Of a stretch of DNA of 64,000 bases, positions 34,205-43,966 are shown piece after piece. The notes under the pieces were generated by a model. The model was given only the letters and a program-made list of their open reading frames with translations, made no database searches and was not told the DNA's origin. The position numbers and the translations under genes were made by a program. The stretch's first letter is position 1. The number at the start of each line of letters is the position of its first letter. The stretch is taken from the NCBI RefSeq assembly GCF_027595985.1, contig NC_073313.1, positions 113,041,552-113,105,551 of the forward strand, read 5' to 3'. The stretch is from Sorex araneus. Lineage: Eukaryota; Chordata; Mammalia; Eulipotyphla; Soricidae.

Positions 34205-34870
34205 ACCAGCATCTAAAAACAGTTCTTTCTCGGGGTGCCCCAGAGGGGTTTGGATGAGAGCAATCCCTACCCCAAGGGACCAAGCCTTGGCAGCCGACCT
34301 CCACAACCCAACCACCGCCATGCTTCTGGCCACTCCCCGCTCATTCAGGCCTAGCCTCACACATGAGTAAAGTCCCCCAGAACCTAAGTAATGCGGAACG
34401 TTGTGACCTTGGACTCTGGGCTCAACGGGACCAGGAAACGGAGGTCCTCTGCCCGTTTACCCCAGTTTCTGGTGACCAAGGGATTACTTCCATATCCACC
34501 TCCTGGCGGCACCAGATAATATTGTCATCGGCCACCCTCCAGTTACCAAGGCTGCTTCTCCCAGAAGGGAGCATGACATGAGGCTCCCATAGCCATTCAA
34601 CCGGACTCCACGCCAGGCTGTTTTCACTCGGGGTGCCCCAGAGGGGGGTGGGTGAGAGCCCTCCCTGCCCCAAGGGACCCAGCCCCGGCAGCTGACCTTC
34701 ACAACCCAACCTCCACCATGCTCCAGGCTGCTCCCCACTCGCTCAGGCAGAGCCTCATGAATGAATGAACATATTCCTGGACTGCACGGCCGTTTTTGTG
34801 TTGTAAGACTCATCATATGACACTCCGTATCCATTCTCGAAAATTGCCACACCATAATTGATGGGGTTCA
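34205..34870 (+). repeat. Tandem promoter-like monomers, period about 398 bp
   Basis: ctcggggtgccccagagggg occurs at about 34228 and 34627. Both are followed by a gagagcaatcc/gagagccctcc word, ccccaagggaccYagcc and the ccaccRccatgctYc word. The second unit is truncated. Related in word order to the RTE 5' region (tcaccggggtccc, gcagccgacctcc, accatgctc). It sits about 400 bp upstream of the near full-length RTE, separated by a TA-rich block and an old L1 3' end, so the array is not simply that copy's own 5'UTR. Confidence 0.65.
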
Positions 34871-34892
34871 GACAGTAGGCAACAAATCATAG

Positions 34893-34936
34893 AGGGAAAT
34901 ATATATGCACATATATATATATGTGCATTACTTTGG

Positions 34937-34967
<31 letters not shown>

Positions 34968-34968
34968 C
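34893..34968. repeat. (TA)n-rich microsatellite with palindromic gcac/gtgc interruptions
   Basis: atatgcacatatatatatat and its mirror around 34900-34930, then pure (ta)n. Confidence 0.88.
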
Positions 34969-35129
34969 AAAGCTCACATCACCCAAGCTTTAACAACACG
35001 TTAGTGTTATCATGTAGAATGTATTAATGGCTCTGGCCAAAATAGAACAATCTTCACACTGTTTCCTATATGAACACTTTTCTGTAAGCATGTTCAGAAG
35101 TTCTTCATAACAGACAGTACAAAATATAT

Positions 35130-35250
35130 TCTTTCAGGTGTGTTTTGGGACAGGGATTGGGGTTAGGGATGGAAACATCCCAAATTTGGTGGTGGGAAGG
35201 TGTAATGGTGGTGGGATTGGTGTTTGAATATTAAATGTAATCAAATGTTG
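35130..35250 (+). mobile_element. Old L1-like 3' end
   Basis: gtgggaaggtgtaatggtgg and ggtgtttgaatattaaatgt resemble old L1 3' ends. The RTE is inserted in its tail. Confidence 0.45.
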
Positions 35251-35758
35251 TGAACTAACTAGCTGTCTGCCTCCTCCAATCTCCGGCACCCCACCCCAGT
35301 GATCAAAACCAGATGACCCACCCTACTGGAGCCGGAAAAATACCTCACCGGCAGACCTCCACTACCTCCACTACCCAGCCACTGCCATGCTCCAAGTCAC
35401 CTCCCGGACACAGCATAAGACACTTAATACCCATTTTCCATAATTTTCTTACCATATTTGATGGGCTTCAAATATGGTGTGAACCATGGGAACAACTATA
35501 AGGGCAATTGGAGGCCACCCTAAAAGCCTTCATCCCTCTAGGAGAGCTCGGAAAGCTACCGAGAGTACCCTGCCTGCACGGCAGAGACTGACAAGCTACC
35601 TGTGGCATATTCAATATGCCAAAAACAGTAACAATAATAGGCCTCATCAGCCTTACACTGAAAGAGCCCCCAGTATGGCAGCTTTAAGAAGGATGAGCAA
35701 GGAGAGGCTGATAAAATCTCAGGGATGAACTAGACTGCCAAAACAAAGAAAGACTAAA

Positions 35759-36445
35759 ATGACTGTCTGTACTTTCAATGCATGTATGCTGGCATCGGAA
35801 GCATCCATCGAGGACCTGATGTTGCAAGAGCAGAAGATCAAGTACGACATCATTGGCCTGACCGAAATGAGAAGGCATCAATCACATCATGCCATTTTCG
35901 ACACTGGAGAAGAACTGTTCCTTGGAACATATGACAACAGAGGCGTCAGTGGTGTTGGTGTCCTTGTCAACACGAACTTGGCCATGAGCATTTATTCATT
36001 AGAATGACTAACAACCCGAATTGGACAATTGCACTTGAATAGATGTGGCTCACTGCCGGCAGTTTCTATCTTCGTCATCTATGCACAAACATCCAACTAT
36101 GGTGAAGAAGAAATTGAGAAGTTCTACATGGAGCTGGAGAAGTTCTATAAAGATGACCACACCTTCTACAAAGACATTGTTGGTGACTTTAATGCCAAGA
36201 TAGGACTGAGAAGGTCACCTGAAGAACTCCACATTGGGCCCAATAGCATAGAATTGAACACACCGGGTGAGAGACTGAGTTCATCATGTGGAACAAGATC
36301 ATCCATGATAACTTACAGTTCCAGAAGATTGAATCTAAATGCTGGACATGGGAGTATTGGTGGACAGTTCTACAACGAAACTGACCACATCAAATTCAAT
36401 CGAAGGTTTTGTCTGACTGATGTCGCTGCTGTCCCAAAATTCTAA
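35759..36445 (+). pseudogene. RTE AP-endonuclease domain (broken)
   Basis: Frame from 35759 begins MTVCTFNA and shows the domain's opening: a TFNA motif, an IEDLMLQEQKIKYDIIGLTE segment whose final Glu-containing motif is the metal-binding part, then a GVGVLVN strand. An in-frame TGA at 36005-36007 interrupts it; the minus-strand copy near 53880 has a cysteine codon there. The same frame then continues (36029-36445) through the CGSLPAVSIFVIYAQTSN core and the IVGDFNAKIG motif (Asp-Phe-Asn, catalytic) to about 36445. The domain would nick target DNA for target-primed reverse transcription. Loss of the final SDH-type part is by frameshift near 36445-36480. Confidence 0.85.
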
Positions 36446-36539
36446 AAAGGATCAGACCACCAACTCCTTCATGCAAAATTTTACTTAACAGAGTGGGGAG
36501 AAAGGGCTGCAAAGTTTAAGTTTAAGAAAAGAACTCCCA

Positions 36540-36954
36540 GAATGAGGCCAACTGGAAGCTCTTTGGCACTATTGTGGCAACGTGGGAAGATGCTGCCATT
36601 GACAACATCAATGAGGAATAAAATCGACTGGTTCAGCACCTCCATGACTTCACGAAGAATGTTGAGAGTGGGAAAGCCACAAACAGACTCCCGTCTTCGG
36701 AAACTCTTGAGCTCATTCACCAATGTGGTTTGGCACGAGCCTCGGGCATTCACAAGCTATCATCTGTGTTCACAAAGCTGTGCAAAGAAGTGATAAAAGA
36801 AAACCTCAAAGAGAGAAGAGCAGCAGTGTTGGCTGATGTGGCAGAAGCTGGGAAAAGTATTCACAACGCTCGCCTGTCCTTCGCCAACTACAAGACCAAG
36901 ATGACTGCCCTTCACATCCTGATGGATCTACCACATCTTGCAGAAGGGCAATAG
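36540..36954 (+). pseudogene. RTE linker between endonuclease and reverse transcriptase
   Basis: Two overlapping frames (36542-36793 and 36730-36954) share the linker. The second carries the recognisable VIKENLKERRAAVLADVAEA and HNARLSFANYKTKMTAL segments also present in the minus-strand copy (53171-52950). A frameshift separates the frames. The linker is basic and helical in appearance. No catalytic motif. Confidence 0.75.
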
Positions 36955-37091
36955 AGAGTTTTATTCACGACTTCTACTGGGATCTCTTCGATAGCCACAT
37001 CCACCTGCCCATATACCAAATTCCGTAGGATGGATATGTCATTCCCAGCATCCTCCCTTCTGAAATCCGACATGCCATTTCATTGGTATAG

Positions 37092-37979
37092 ATGCATACA
37101 ACACACAGTCCAGACAAGGTCAGACCCGAACACCTGAAGAATTTGCCACCAGTACTTGTCAATACACTGGCTTGGCTCTTCACACGATACCTGTCAGTAT
37201 GCAAGGTTCCGTCCCAGTGGAAAACCAGCAGGACCATTCTGTTGTACAAGAAGGGAGGCATCAATGACATCAGCAACTATCGCCCAATCTGCCTGTCTGT
37301 CATCTACAAGTTGTTCACTTGAGTCTTCCTGAATAGAATAGGCAGAACACTACATGAAGGACAACAATGCGAGCAAGCCAGGTTCCAAAAAGTATTTAGC
37401 ACAATCGACCATGTCCACACAGTGACCAAGCTCATTGAAGTTTTGCAAGATTTCAAGATGCTGCTCTGTCTAACACTAATCGATTTAAAGAAGGCCTTTG
37501 ATTCTGTTGAGACTGAAGTGGTCATTGAAGCCCTAGCCAAACAGGGCACTCAAACTCAGTACATCAAAATTCCCCACGAGCTGTATTACGGATTCACCAC
37601 CAGGATCTCACCATTCTACAAGGATGTGATCATTGACATAAAGAGAGGAGTTTGGCAGGGTGATACCATTTCACCAAAACTCTTCAGTGCCACCCTCAAG
37701 AACGCCATGAGACAAATGGAATGGGAAGGAATGGGAGTGAAGATAGACGAATGTCAACTAGACCACCTCCGTTTAGCTGATGATATCGTTCTCATAACAC
37801 CAAACATTAGCCAAGCAGTACAAATGCTGGCCAACTTGGACCACGAGTTTGGAAAGGTTGGACTGCAGTTGAATCTCAGCAAAACAATGTTCATGAAAAA
37901 CAAACTGGTCCCTGATGTTCCATTTGCTCTCAATGGGGCGAACATCTCCGAATGCAGCAGCTATGTGTACCTGTGTTGA
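37092..37979 (+). pseudogene. RTE reverse transcriptase domain
   Basis: A frame at 37092-37322 ([39 protein letters not shown], the fingers motif) stops, then resumes in the same register at 37422-37979. This gives the palm: LIDLKKAFDSVETEVV (first catalytic Asp region), WQGDTISPKLFSATLKNAM (the primer-grip-side GD-x-ISP motif) and RLADDIVLITPNIS (catalytic Asp-Asp present; Phe of the usual FADD is Leu). It ends near SSYVYLC. Motif order and spacing are normal for RTE. The stop codons make it a pseudogene. Confidence 0.87.
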
Positions 37980-38206
37980 GAACTCAACATGAGGAACGAC
38001 TTGGCACCAGAACTGCGCAGGAGGAAGATAGCAGCATGGAATGCCTTCAAGAGAGTTGAAGAAATGGTTAAGAGGATAAAGAAACTCTGGCTCCGGTCAC
38101 ATCTTTTCAACTCCACGTTCTTCCTGCACTAACATATGCCTGAGACCTGGGCCCTACGAAAACAGGATCAGAACACTATTCAGGTATCCCAAATAGGGAA
38201 AGAGAT

Positions 38207-38587
38207 ATGCTTGGAGTATCATGTTTCACTCAAGTGAGAGGAGGAATCCGGAGTTCCAACCTCCGTCGACGTTCAAGAATCAGGGACGCTGTTTCATTTG
38301 CCAAGGCGTTGAAAATCAGATGTGCTGGACACGTAATGCAATTCAGAGATGACCGCTGGACTAGTACTATTACCGACTGGATTCCATGGGGCAACAAAAA
38401 ACCACGTGGCCACCCACTGACAAGATGGTCAGACTTATTCGTCAAAACCCTGAATGAACGATTTGAGGCTCTTCCTGTTCCTGGAGCGAGCAGATATCAT
38501 TGGGCTACACCAGCACAGGACAGGGATGAATGGAGACTTTACTGGCGCCCACTTGAGCAAATCGAAGATCAACTGGATGACAAGTGA
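38207..38587 (+). pseudogene. RTE C-terminal domain (nematode-like)
   Basis: Reads MLGVSCFTQVRGGIRSSNLR, an IRDAVSFAKALKIRCAGHVM segment, DDRWTSTITDWIPWG, GHPLTRWSDLFVKTLNERFE and, at the very end, DRDEWRLYWRPLEQIEDQLD followed by a stop. These motifs in this order are those I know from nematode RTE proteins. The last about 60 bp of coding DNA are exactly the 3' module of the chimeric SINEs and deletion derivatives, so that segment probably contains the signal recognised by the RTE reverse transcriptase. Confidence 0.85.
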
Positions 38588-38605
38588 TACAAATGATACA
38601 AGTGA

Positions 38606-39430
38606 ACTTATAAAATAAAAAAAAAACTTTAAATTTTTAAAAAGTTGATTCACAAAACTAAACATATAATTAAAAGAGTGCAATTAAATCATTGCTTTCA
38701 CATTCCCTTTGAGATTATGCCTTCTGCATCCAACTATTCCACCATGTGCCCTGGGCACATCGTTTTCACAAAGTTCCAAATAGAATTAGAAGCAAAAGGC
38801 TTTAAGTGGGAAGAAGTGGGAAACTGGTTTGGGGAAAGAATGAGTTTGGTGAGATTGGAAGACATATGTGTTGAGATGAAGGTTTGCAACTCAGGTTAGT
38901 ACTATGGTTTAAAGACATAGAAACTGGGCCTTGTAAAAATCTGTTGAACTTCTGTAGGTAAGTAGTGGGGTAAAAGAGAGGGTGATTTAAACATCTATTA
39001 TATTTAAAATAATACTCAAGGTGTATGAGAAATTCCCATGTGTTCAATGAAAATAATGTGCAATGCAGTCAAGTGTGCTGATACCACAGTTAATGTGCAC
39101 AATCTCAGAAAGCTAGCATGTATGTGACACCTCATCCATTCCAGTAACAACCCAAACTACAAGGGAATTATTGATGCGAGATTAATTTTTGTTTTGGTGT
39201 TGATAACAACCAATATAAAATTAACTATTTTCATATATTATATGTATATGTATATATACATACATATAGGTACATATCAAATTAATACTATGAAACCACT
39301 AAAATACCTCAATATCCTAATATTTCTTTTAAGTTGACTATGATCCCAAACAGTATTTGATGATACCTCAGACTTCTCCTGTTTTTTTTTGGAAAAAATT
39401 GCAGCAGTTTGAAGTACTATAAAAATAATG
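38606..39430. other. No recognised feature
   Basis: AT-rich, with a TATA/TACA microsatellite-like patch at about 39230-39275. Short frames without domains. Confidence 0.4.
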
Positions 39431-39598
39431 ACCAGCACGCTAGTACAGTGGGTAGGGTGTTTGCCTTACATGCAACCAACCCGGGTTCAATTCCTGGCAT
39501 CCCATGTGGTTCCCCAAGCACCGCCAGGAGTAATTCCTAAGTGCAGAGCCATGAGTAACCCCTGAGCATTACTGGGTGTGACTCAAAAAGCAAAAAAA
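39431..39598 (+). mobile_element. SOR SINE (first of a head-to-tail pair)
   Basis: A box region (tagtacagtgggtagggtg), B box (gggttcaattcctgg), body (caagcaccgccaggagtaat) and tail (caaaaagcaaaaaaag). Followed after about 7 bp by another SOR SINE in the same orientation. Confidence 0.88.
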
Positions 39599-39605
39599 GT
39601 GGGGC

Positions 39606-39775
39606 GGGGCTGGAGCAATAACACAGCAGGTAGGGCATTTGTCTTGCACATGGCCCATCAAGGTTCGATTCCCAGCATCCCATGTGGTCTTCCAAGCCCC
39701 ACCAGGAGTAATTCGTGAGTGTATGAGCCAGAAATAACACCTGTGCAATGCCGGGTATGACCCCTCAAAAAAATT
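39606..39775 (+). mobile_element. SOR SINE (second of a head-to-tail pair)
   Basis: Begins ggggctggagcaataacaca immediately after the tail of the first SINE. B box aggttcgattccc, body ccaccaggagtaattcgtga, A/T tail. Insertion into the A-rich tail of the first SINE is the likely origin. Confidence 0.88.
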
Positions 39776-39845
39776 TTTTTAAAGATAATGAAATAATGAA
39801 ATAGGAATCCAGACATATGTTTCTACTTCCAGTACTTTCATTAAT

Positions 39846-39889
39846 GGTAAATATAGGCTTATTTGTTGGTAAATATAGGCTTATTTGTT
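39846..39889. repeat. 22-bp tandem duplication
   Basis: The 22-bp unit starting ggtaaatataggcttatt occurs twice, at 39846-39867 and 39868-39889, without mismatch. Replication-slippage scale. Confidence 0.9.
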
Positions 39890-39957
39890 TGAAAATTCAG
39901 AAACTTACTTATACCCTATATTACATATACGAGGATTGCTGGCAAGGAATAATTTTT

Positions 39958-40619
39958 TTCTTTTTTTCTCTTTTTAAAATTTTATTGAATCACCGTGAGA
40001 TAGATACAAGCTTTCATGTTTGTGTTGCAATCTCATAATGATCATACACCCATCCCTCCACCAGTGCACGTTCCCAACAACCAATATCCTGGTTATACCC
40101 CTCCTTTCCCACCCTTCCCCTGCCTCCATGGCAGACAATATTCCCCATATTCTTTCTCTACTTTTGGGCATTATAGCTTGCAATACAGATTCTAAAAAGT
40201 CATCATGTTTGGTCCATTATCTACTTTCGGCATGCATCTCCCATCTCAACTGTTCCTCCAGCCATCATTTTCTTACTGATCCCTTTTCTATTCCATCTGC
40301 CTTCTCCCCTCCGCTCATGAAGCAGTCCTCCAGCTATGGGGCAATCCCCCTGGCCCTTGTATCGACCATCCTTAAATGTCAGCCTCATGTGATGCTACCC
40401 TACACTCCACAAATGAGTGCAGTCCCTCTATGTGTGTCCCTCTCTTTCTGACTCATTTCACTTAGCATGATACTCTCCAGTTTATCCATTTACAAGCCAA
40501 TTTCATGACTTCATCTCTCCTAACAGCTGCATAGTATTCCATTGTGTAGATGTACCAAGTTTCTTTAACCAGTCATCTGTTTTAGGGCACTTGGGTTGTT
40601 TCCAGATTCTGGCTATTGT
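39958..40619 (-). mobile_element. 5'-truncated L1, 3' end, minus strand
   Basis: TSD ggcaaggaataattttt at about 39941-39957 and 40620-40636. Antisense poly(A), L1 3'UTR (catccctccaccagtgcacg) and the last about 100 codons of ORF2 (gctgcatagtattccattgt). Very similar to the copy at 559-1174, so the same young subfamily. Confidence 0.88.
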
Positions 40620-40649
40620 GGCAAGGAATAATTTTTATTTGTTTATTTA

Positions 40650-40820
40650 TTTATTGCTTTCTGGGTCACATCTGGCGATATTCAGGGGTTACTACTGGTT
40701 CTACACTCAGGAATTACTTCTGGTGGTGCTCAGGGGACTATATGGGATGCTGGGAATCGAATATTGGTCAGCCACGTGCAAGGTAAACACCCTACCTGCT
40801 GTGCTATCACTCAAGTCCCT
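40650..40820 (-). mobile_element. SOR SINE, minus strand
   Basis: Antisense tail (atttatttattgctttctgg), body (gatattcaggggttactact, ggtggtgctcaggggactat) and head (tgctgtgctatcactcaag). Flanked by aatttttattt-type TSDs that overlap the right TSD of the neighbouring L1. Confidence 0.85.
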
Positions 40821-40834
40821 AATTTTTATTTTTT

Positions 40835-40915
40835 AATTTTCATAGTGTCATAGATCAAATCCAGGTTTAGTACGTGTGAGGTGTGCACTTTCATTCTGAG
40901 CTACACCCCAGCTCT
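40835..40915 (-). mobile_element. Old tRNA-SINE head fragment
   Basis: Antisense B-box and A-box region (agatcaaatccaggtttagt, tctgagctacaccccagct). Different from the SOR head at several positions. Possibly an older tRNA-derived SINE family. Confidence 0.5.
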
Positions 40916-41139
40916 TTTAGAAATTAAGCAATACGGCATATTTAAATTCTGATATTTGTGCCTATGTATAATTCCAGAAAAACTTTCGCTTATACGCTCT
41001 AATACATGCCTCTTCTCTTTGTGACAATATTAGATTAGTTTTTCATCTGATAAATAATCAACTTCAACATATTACTTGTTATTGAATTATTCCTGCCAGA
41101 ATAAGTAAAGTATCAGAACAATAAATTGTATATCTCTAC

Positions 41140-42010
41140 TCGTTTATCTTTTTGAAGTATCAATGGTTTACAATACTGTAAATGCTTATATCTAAGGCAT
41201 AAAATGTTATCACACCACATTCACCCACCAATGTCTTATAACTCTCCACAGATGCTTTCCTCTCCACAAAGTACATCACATTTACCCACACTAGATAATT
41301 TTAATTTTGTTCTAGAATTGAAAGTTTTGTATTCATTGTACATTGTCTATTCATTGCTTTGTCTCTTTACCACATATTGAGATCAAGTAATTGTCCTTTT
41401 ACTTCAGACTTATTTCATTTAACATAATAACTTTTAGTTGAACCCATGTTGTAGAAAAATGAAAGATTTTATCTTTTCTTATAGGCGAGTAACATTTCAT
41501 TCTGTACGTATACTACTGTTTCTTCATCCACTCATCTGTTGTTGGGAACTTGGGTTGTTTTCAGATCTTGGTTATTGTAAATAGTGCAGCAATAAACAAG
41601 GTCATGCATATGTATTTTTGAGTAAATGTTTTTATGTCCTAATAGAGATGTGAAGAGGAATTTCCAGATTGTACATAGTTTATTTAATTTTATATAAATA
41701 TCCATTGTTTTAAATAAACACTGAAATTGTTTACAATTCCACCAACAGTAATAAAGTTTGTTTTACATTATATCTTCACAAATAATAAAAAGAAATTAGA
41801 CATTACATATGTCAGAAAGTCTGTAAACACATGTTGTTACAGAGTAGTGGTTAGAAATAAATCCTCACTCATCGTTTGTGGGATTTTATCTGTTTCAACC
41901 TCTGTGGAATGTAACAGCGGTTTCTCAAAAATGTTTCTCAAAAATAGAACTCCCATATGACTCAGCAATACCAACAATACCAACAAAGTGTGCAACTTTA
42001 GTGTATGAGC
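41140..42010 (-). mobile_element. Old L1 3' end with possible 5' inversion
   Basis: 41140-41740 is antisense 3'UTR plus late ORF2 (ccacattcacccaccaatgt; gttgttgggaacttgggttg; agtgcagcaataaacaaggt). At about 41900-41980 the direction flips to sense ORF2 (agaactcccatatgactcag, caataccaac). The flip on the 5' side of a minus-strand L1 is what twin priming produces. Divergence makes the breakpoint uncertain. Confidence 0.55.
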
Positions 42011-42284
42011 ACCACAGTTATATTGTGTAACCTCCAGTAAGCAGCACAACTAAATGTACAAATATAGCAAACAACTGTGTGTAACTTCCTGGCTATCACA
42101 ACAGCAATAATAGGAAGAAAAAGTTGAATTTATGAAGAGTGAAATTTAATGCATGTGTGCTTTTAAAATATAATTTAATCAGGAATGAAATTCCGCTTGT
42201 GACTCAATGATCTATATGACAAGTGTCCTAACAACTCAATGTTGTGTGCATTTGTGTGTGTTTGTGTAAAAAGCAATGCTGGTC

Positions 42285-42468
42285 TGGGGCTGCAGTGATA
42301 GTACAACGGGTAGGGCATTTGTCTTGCATGCGGCCAACCTGGGTTCGATACCCAGGATGCCATATGGTCCCCCGAGTACTGCCAGGAATAATCCTTGACT
42401 GTAAAGCCAGGAGTAACCCCTGTGCATAGCCAGGTGTGACCCAGAAAGAAAAAACAAAAATAAACCAA
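42285..42468 (+). mobile_element. SOR SINE with perfect TSDs
   Basis: Identical 17-bp TSD aaaaagcaatgctggtc at 42268-42284 and 42469-42485. Head ggggctgcagtgatagtaca, B box gggttcgatacccag, body and a long A-rich tail with c/t interruptions. Confidence 0.93.
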
Positions 42469-42485
42469 AAAAAGCAATGCTGGTC

Positions 42486-42924
42486 GAAGTAACTCTAGAA
42501 AGGAGAAGAATATTTAAGACCAAAGTAAAAGAAAAAACGTATCACACCCTAGTAAATGTTTCTCCACCTTATCTTCAACTGTGACCTCTATCTGAACTTG
42601 ATTCCTGCACCCCCTCTGTGCTACTAGTTTCCTCACCCAATGTCATGCCTTGACACTCCATTTATGTGCTTTTTATCTGTGTCCCTCTTTGTATTCCTTA
42701 GTTCGTGATGTTCTTTCTCATGACATAGCAACCCTGAAATCAATACACTTTTATACTCAAATAATTAAATAAAGATATGGTGAATGGCAATAAGACAAGC
42801 TTCTTACAGTTGGAATGAGAAGCTAGTAAAAATAAGAAGAATAAAATCTATTGGATTACTTTTAATACATCAGTTAGAAAAGATGTTTAACTCTATAGCT
42901 ATAAATGATTATATCAGAAAATAC
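42486..42924. other. No recognised feature
   Basis: Unique-looking. Pyrimidine-rich around 42540-42680 (cctctatctgaacttgattc). No frame with a domain. Confidence 0.4.
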
Positions 42925-43250
42925 AGAGCCCTCCAATTCCCACCGTCCCGGTGCACCGGCTTGATCCACAGGTTGGTGACAGACCAGACCTTGGACCAAC
43001 TGCATGCCCATGTCCCACAGTCCAATCCGGACACCAGCAGCTTCCAGCGTCCCAGAACCAGCTTTGGGTGTGGCCTTTGAGCTAGGCGGTGTGGCCACTG
43101 TGGTATCTGCTTGGCCTCCTTTGGGACCAGGGACAAGCTCGGGCCACTGCAGTTATTTTCCCCTTTCCCAGAACTCTGGACTCATATCTCAACCCCCATC
43201 ACCTAGTTCTGTGGAGAAAATCCTGGCCATCTCAAACACAGTAGGCCAAT
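42925..43250. other. Unexplained GC-rich segment next to the RTE 3' end
   Basis: About 325 bp at markedly higher GC than its AT-rich flank, with several CpGs. Open frames exist on both strands: plus 43004-43252, minus 43136-42909 and 43098-42874. Their products (for example HRLAQRPHPKLVLGRWKLLV on the minus strand) are not recognised. A decayed processed-pseudogene exon, an LTR or a 5' monomer fragment are all possible. It ends within about 40 bp of the RTE 3' end. Confidence 0.35.
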
Positions 43251-43285
43251 AGTCAACAAACCTATTCCACTTGCACCATATAACT

Positions 43286-43614
43286 GGTATCACTTGTATC
43301 ATTTGTCATCCCGTTGCTCATCAATTTGCTCGAGCAGGCTCCAGTAACATCCCCATTTCTCCCTTTCACATGCTACTGTAGCTCAATGGTGTCTGCTCGC
43401 TCCAGGAACATGAAGAGCCTCATACCGTTTGTTCAGGATATTGATGAAGATGGTCAGGATCTGACCATCTCATAGGTGGGCAGTCAGTCCTTCTTTTGAC
43501 GTCTAGTTGGTAACAACTCTAGTCCAGTGGTCATGTCCAAATCGCACAACGTGTCTGGACCATCTGATGTTCAATGCCATGGCAAACGAGACAGCATCCC
43601 TGATTCTCATTGAC
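43286..43614 (-). pseudogene. RTE C-terminal domain, piece distal to the ERV
   Basis: Reverse complement parallels 38270-38587: the nucleic-acid-binding-like end with the cggctccagtaacatcc-side 3' module, the gaacatgaagagcctcatac region and the tcatgtccaaatcgcacaac region. A deletion relative to the plus copy lies near 43345-43400, where the Asp-Arg-Asp-Glu-Trp area is altered. Truncated at the ERV target site at 43614. Confidence 0.72.
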
Positions 43615-43947
43615 TGTTGCAACAACGTTGCAGTGAGGCATTTAGGACATACTTGCGAAAGTAATATACATTTTTGGGGAGAGTCACATAACTGTCTCCG
43701 GAAGTTTTGGTGTTGTGGCCTGCGGGAGAGCAGCCTGTTCAGCCCCCTTTTGTTAACTAGGTTGATGTTTTAACCAATTATATTCAGCCACATAGGCAGA
43801 ATATGCAAATTAACTTAGTCAACGGAAACAGTATCAAGGTCAGTTACACATCCGGATCTATAGTCAGTTAAAGTAACAGTAACAGAAAAACAACATTTAC
43901 ATCCAAGCCTAGCTAGGCCTGAGATTATGGGATGTTGTACGCTAACA
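43615..43947 (-). repeat. ERV 3' LTR
   Basis: 333 bp, tgttgc...ctaaca on the plus strand (TG...CA ends). About 20 substitutions and a few indels separate it by eye from the 5' LTR over about 300 aligned bases. Relative to that LTR it lacks about 17-20 bp near its 3' terminus and has extra bases near 43876-43896. Confidence 0.9.
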
Positions 43948-43966
43948 TTTCCTCCTTTTTTGTTTA
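43948..43966 (-). promoter_or_regulatory. ERV polypurine tract
   Basis: Reverse strand reads a run AAAAAAGGAGGAAA ending exactly at the 3' LTR. It is the plus-strand DNA primer site of retroviral reverse transcription. Position and composition are as expected. Confidence 0.85.

Larger units (their letters stand above)
35257..38600 (+). mobile_element. Near full-length RTE-clade LINE (RTE1-like), inactivated
   Basis: About 3.3 kb. It has a GC-richer 5' leader (35257-35755) that includes the module found in the chimeric SINEs (agctaccgagagtaccctgc, tattcaatatgccaaaaaca). A coding region follows with AP endonuclease, reverse transcriptase and a C-terminal WAGH-type domain. The 3' end is very short, in a tgatacaaatgatacaag tail. 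Possible short TSD gtgaact on both sides (about 35250 and 38602). One ORF, no poly(A) and a microsatellite-like tail are RTE hallmarks. At least one nonsense codon and several frameshifts inactivate it. Confidence 0.88.

Noticed and set aside
34893..34968. Palindromic TA/GCAC block as a regulatory hairpin
   Set aside because: Ordinary TA microsatellite with two interruptions; no supporting context.
39431..39775. Tandem SINE pair as a CRISPR-like or satellite repeat
   Set aside because: Only two units, each a complete SOR SINE with its own tail; a second insertion into an A-rich tail explains it.
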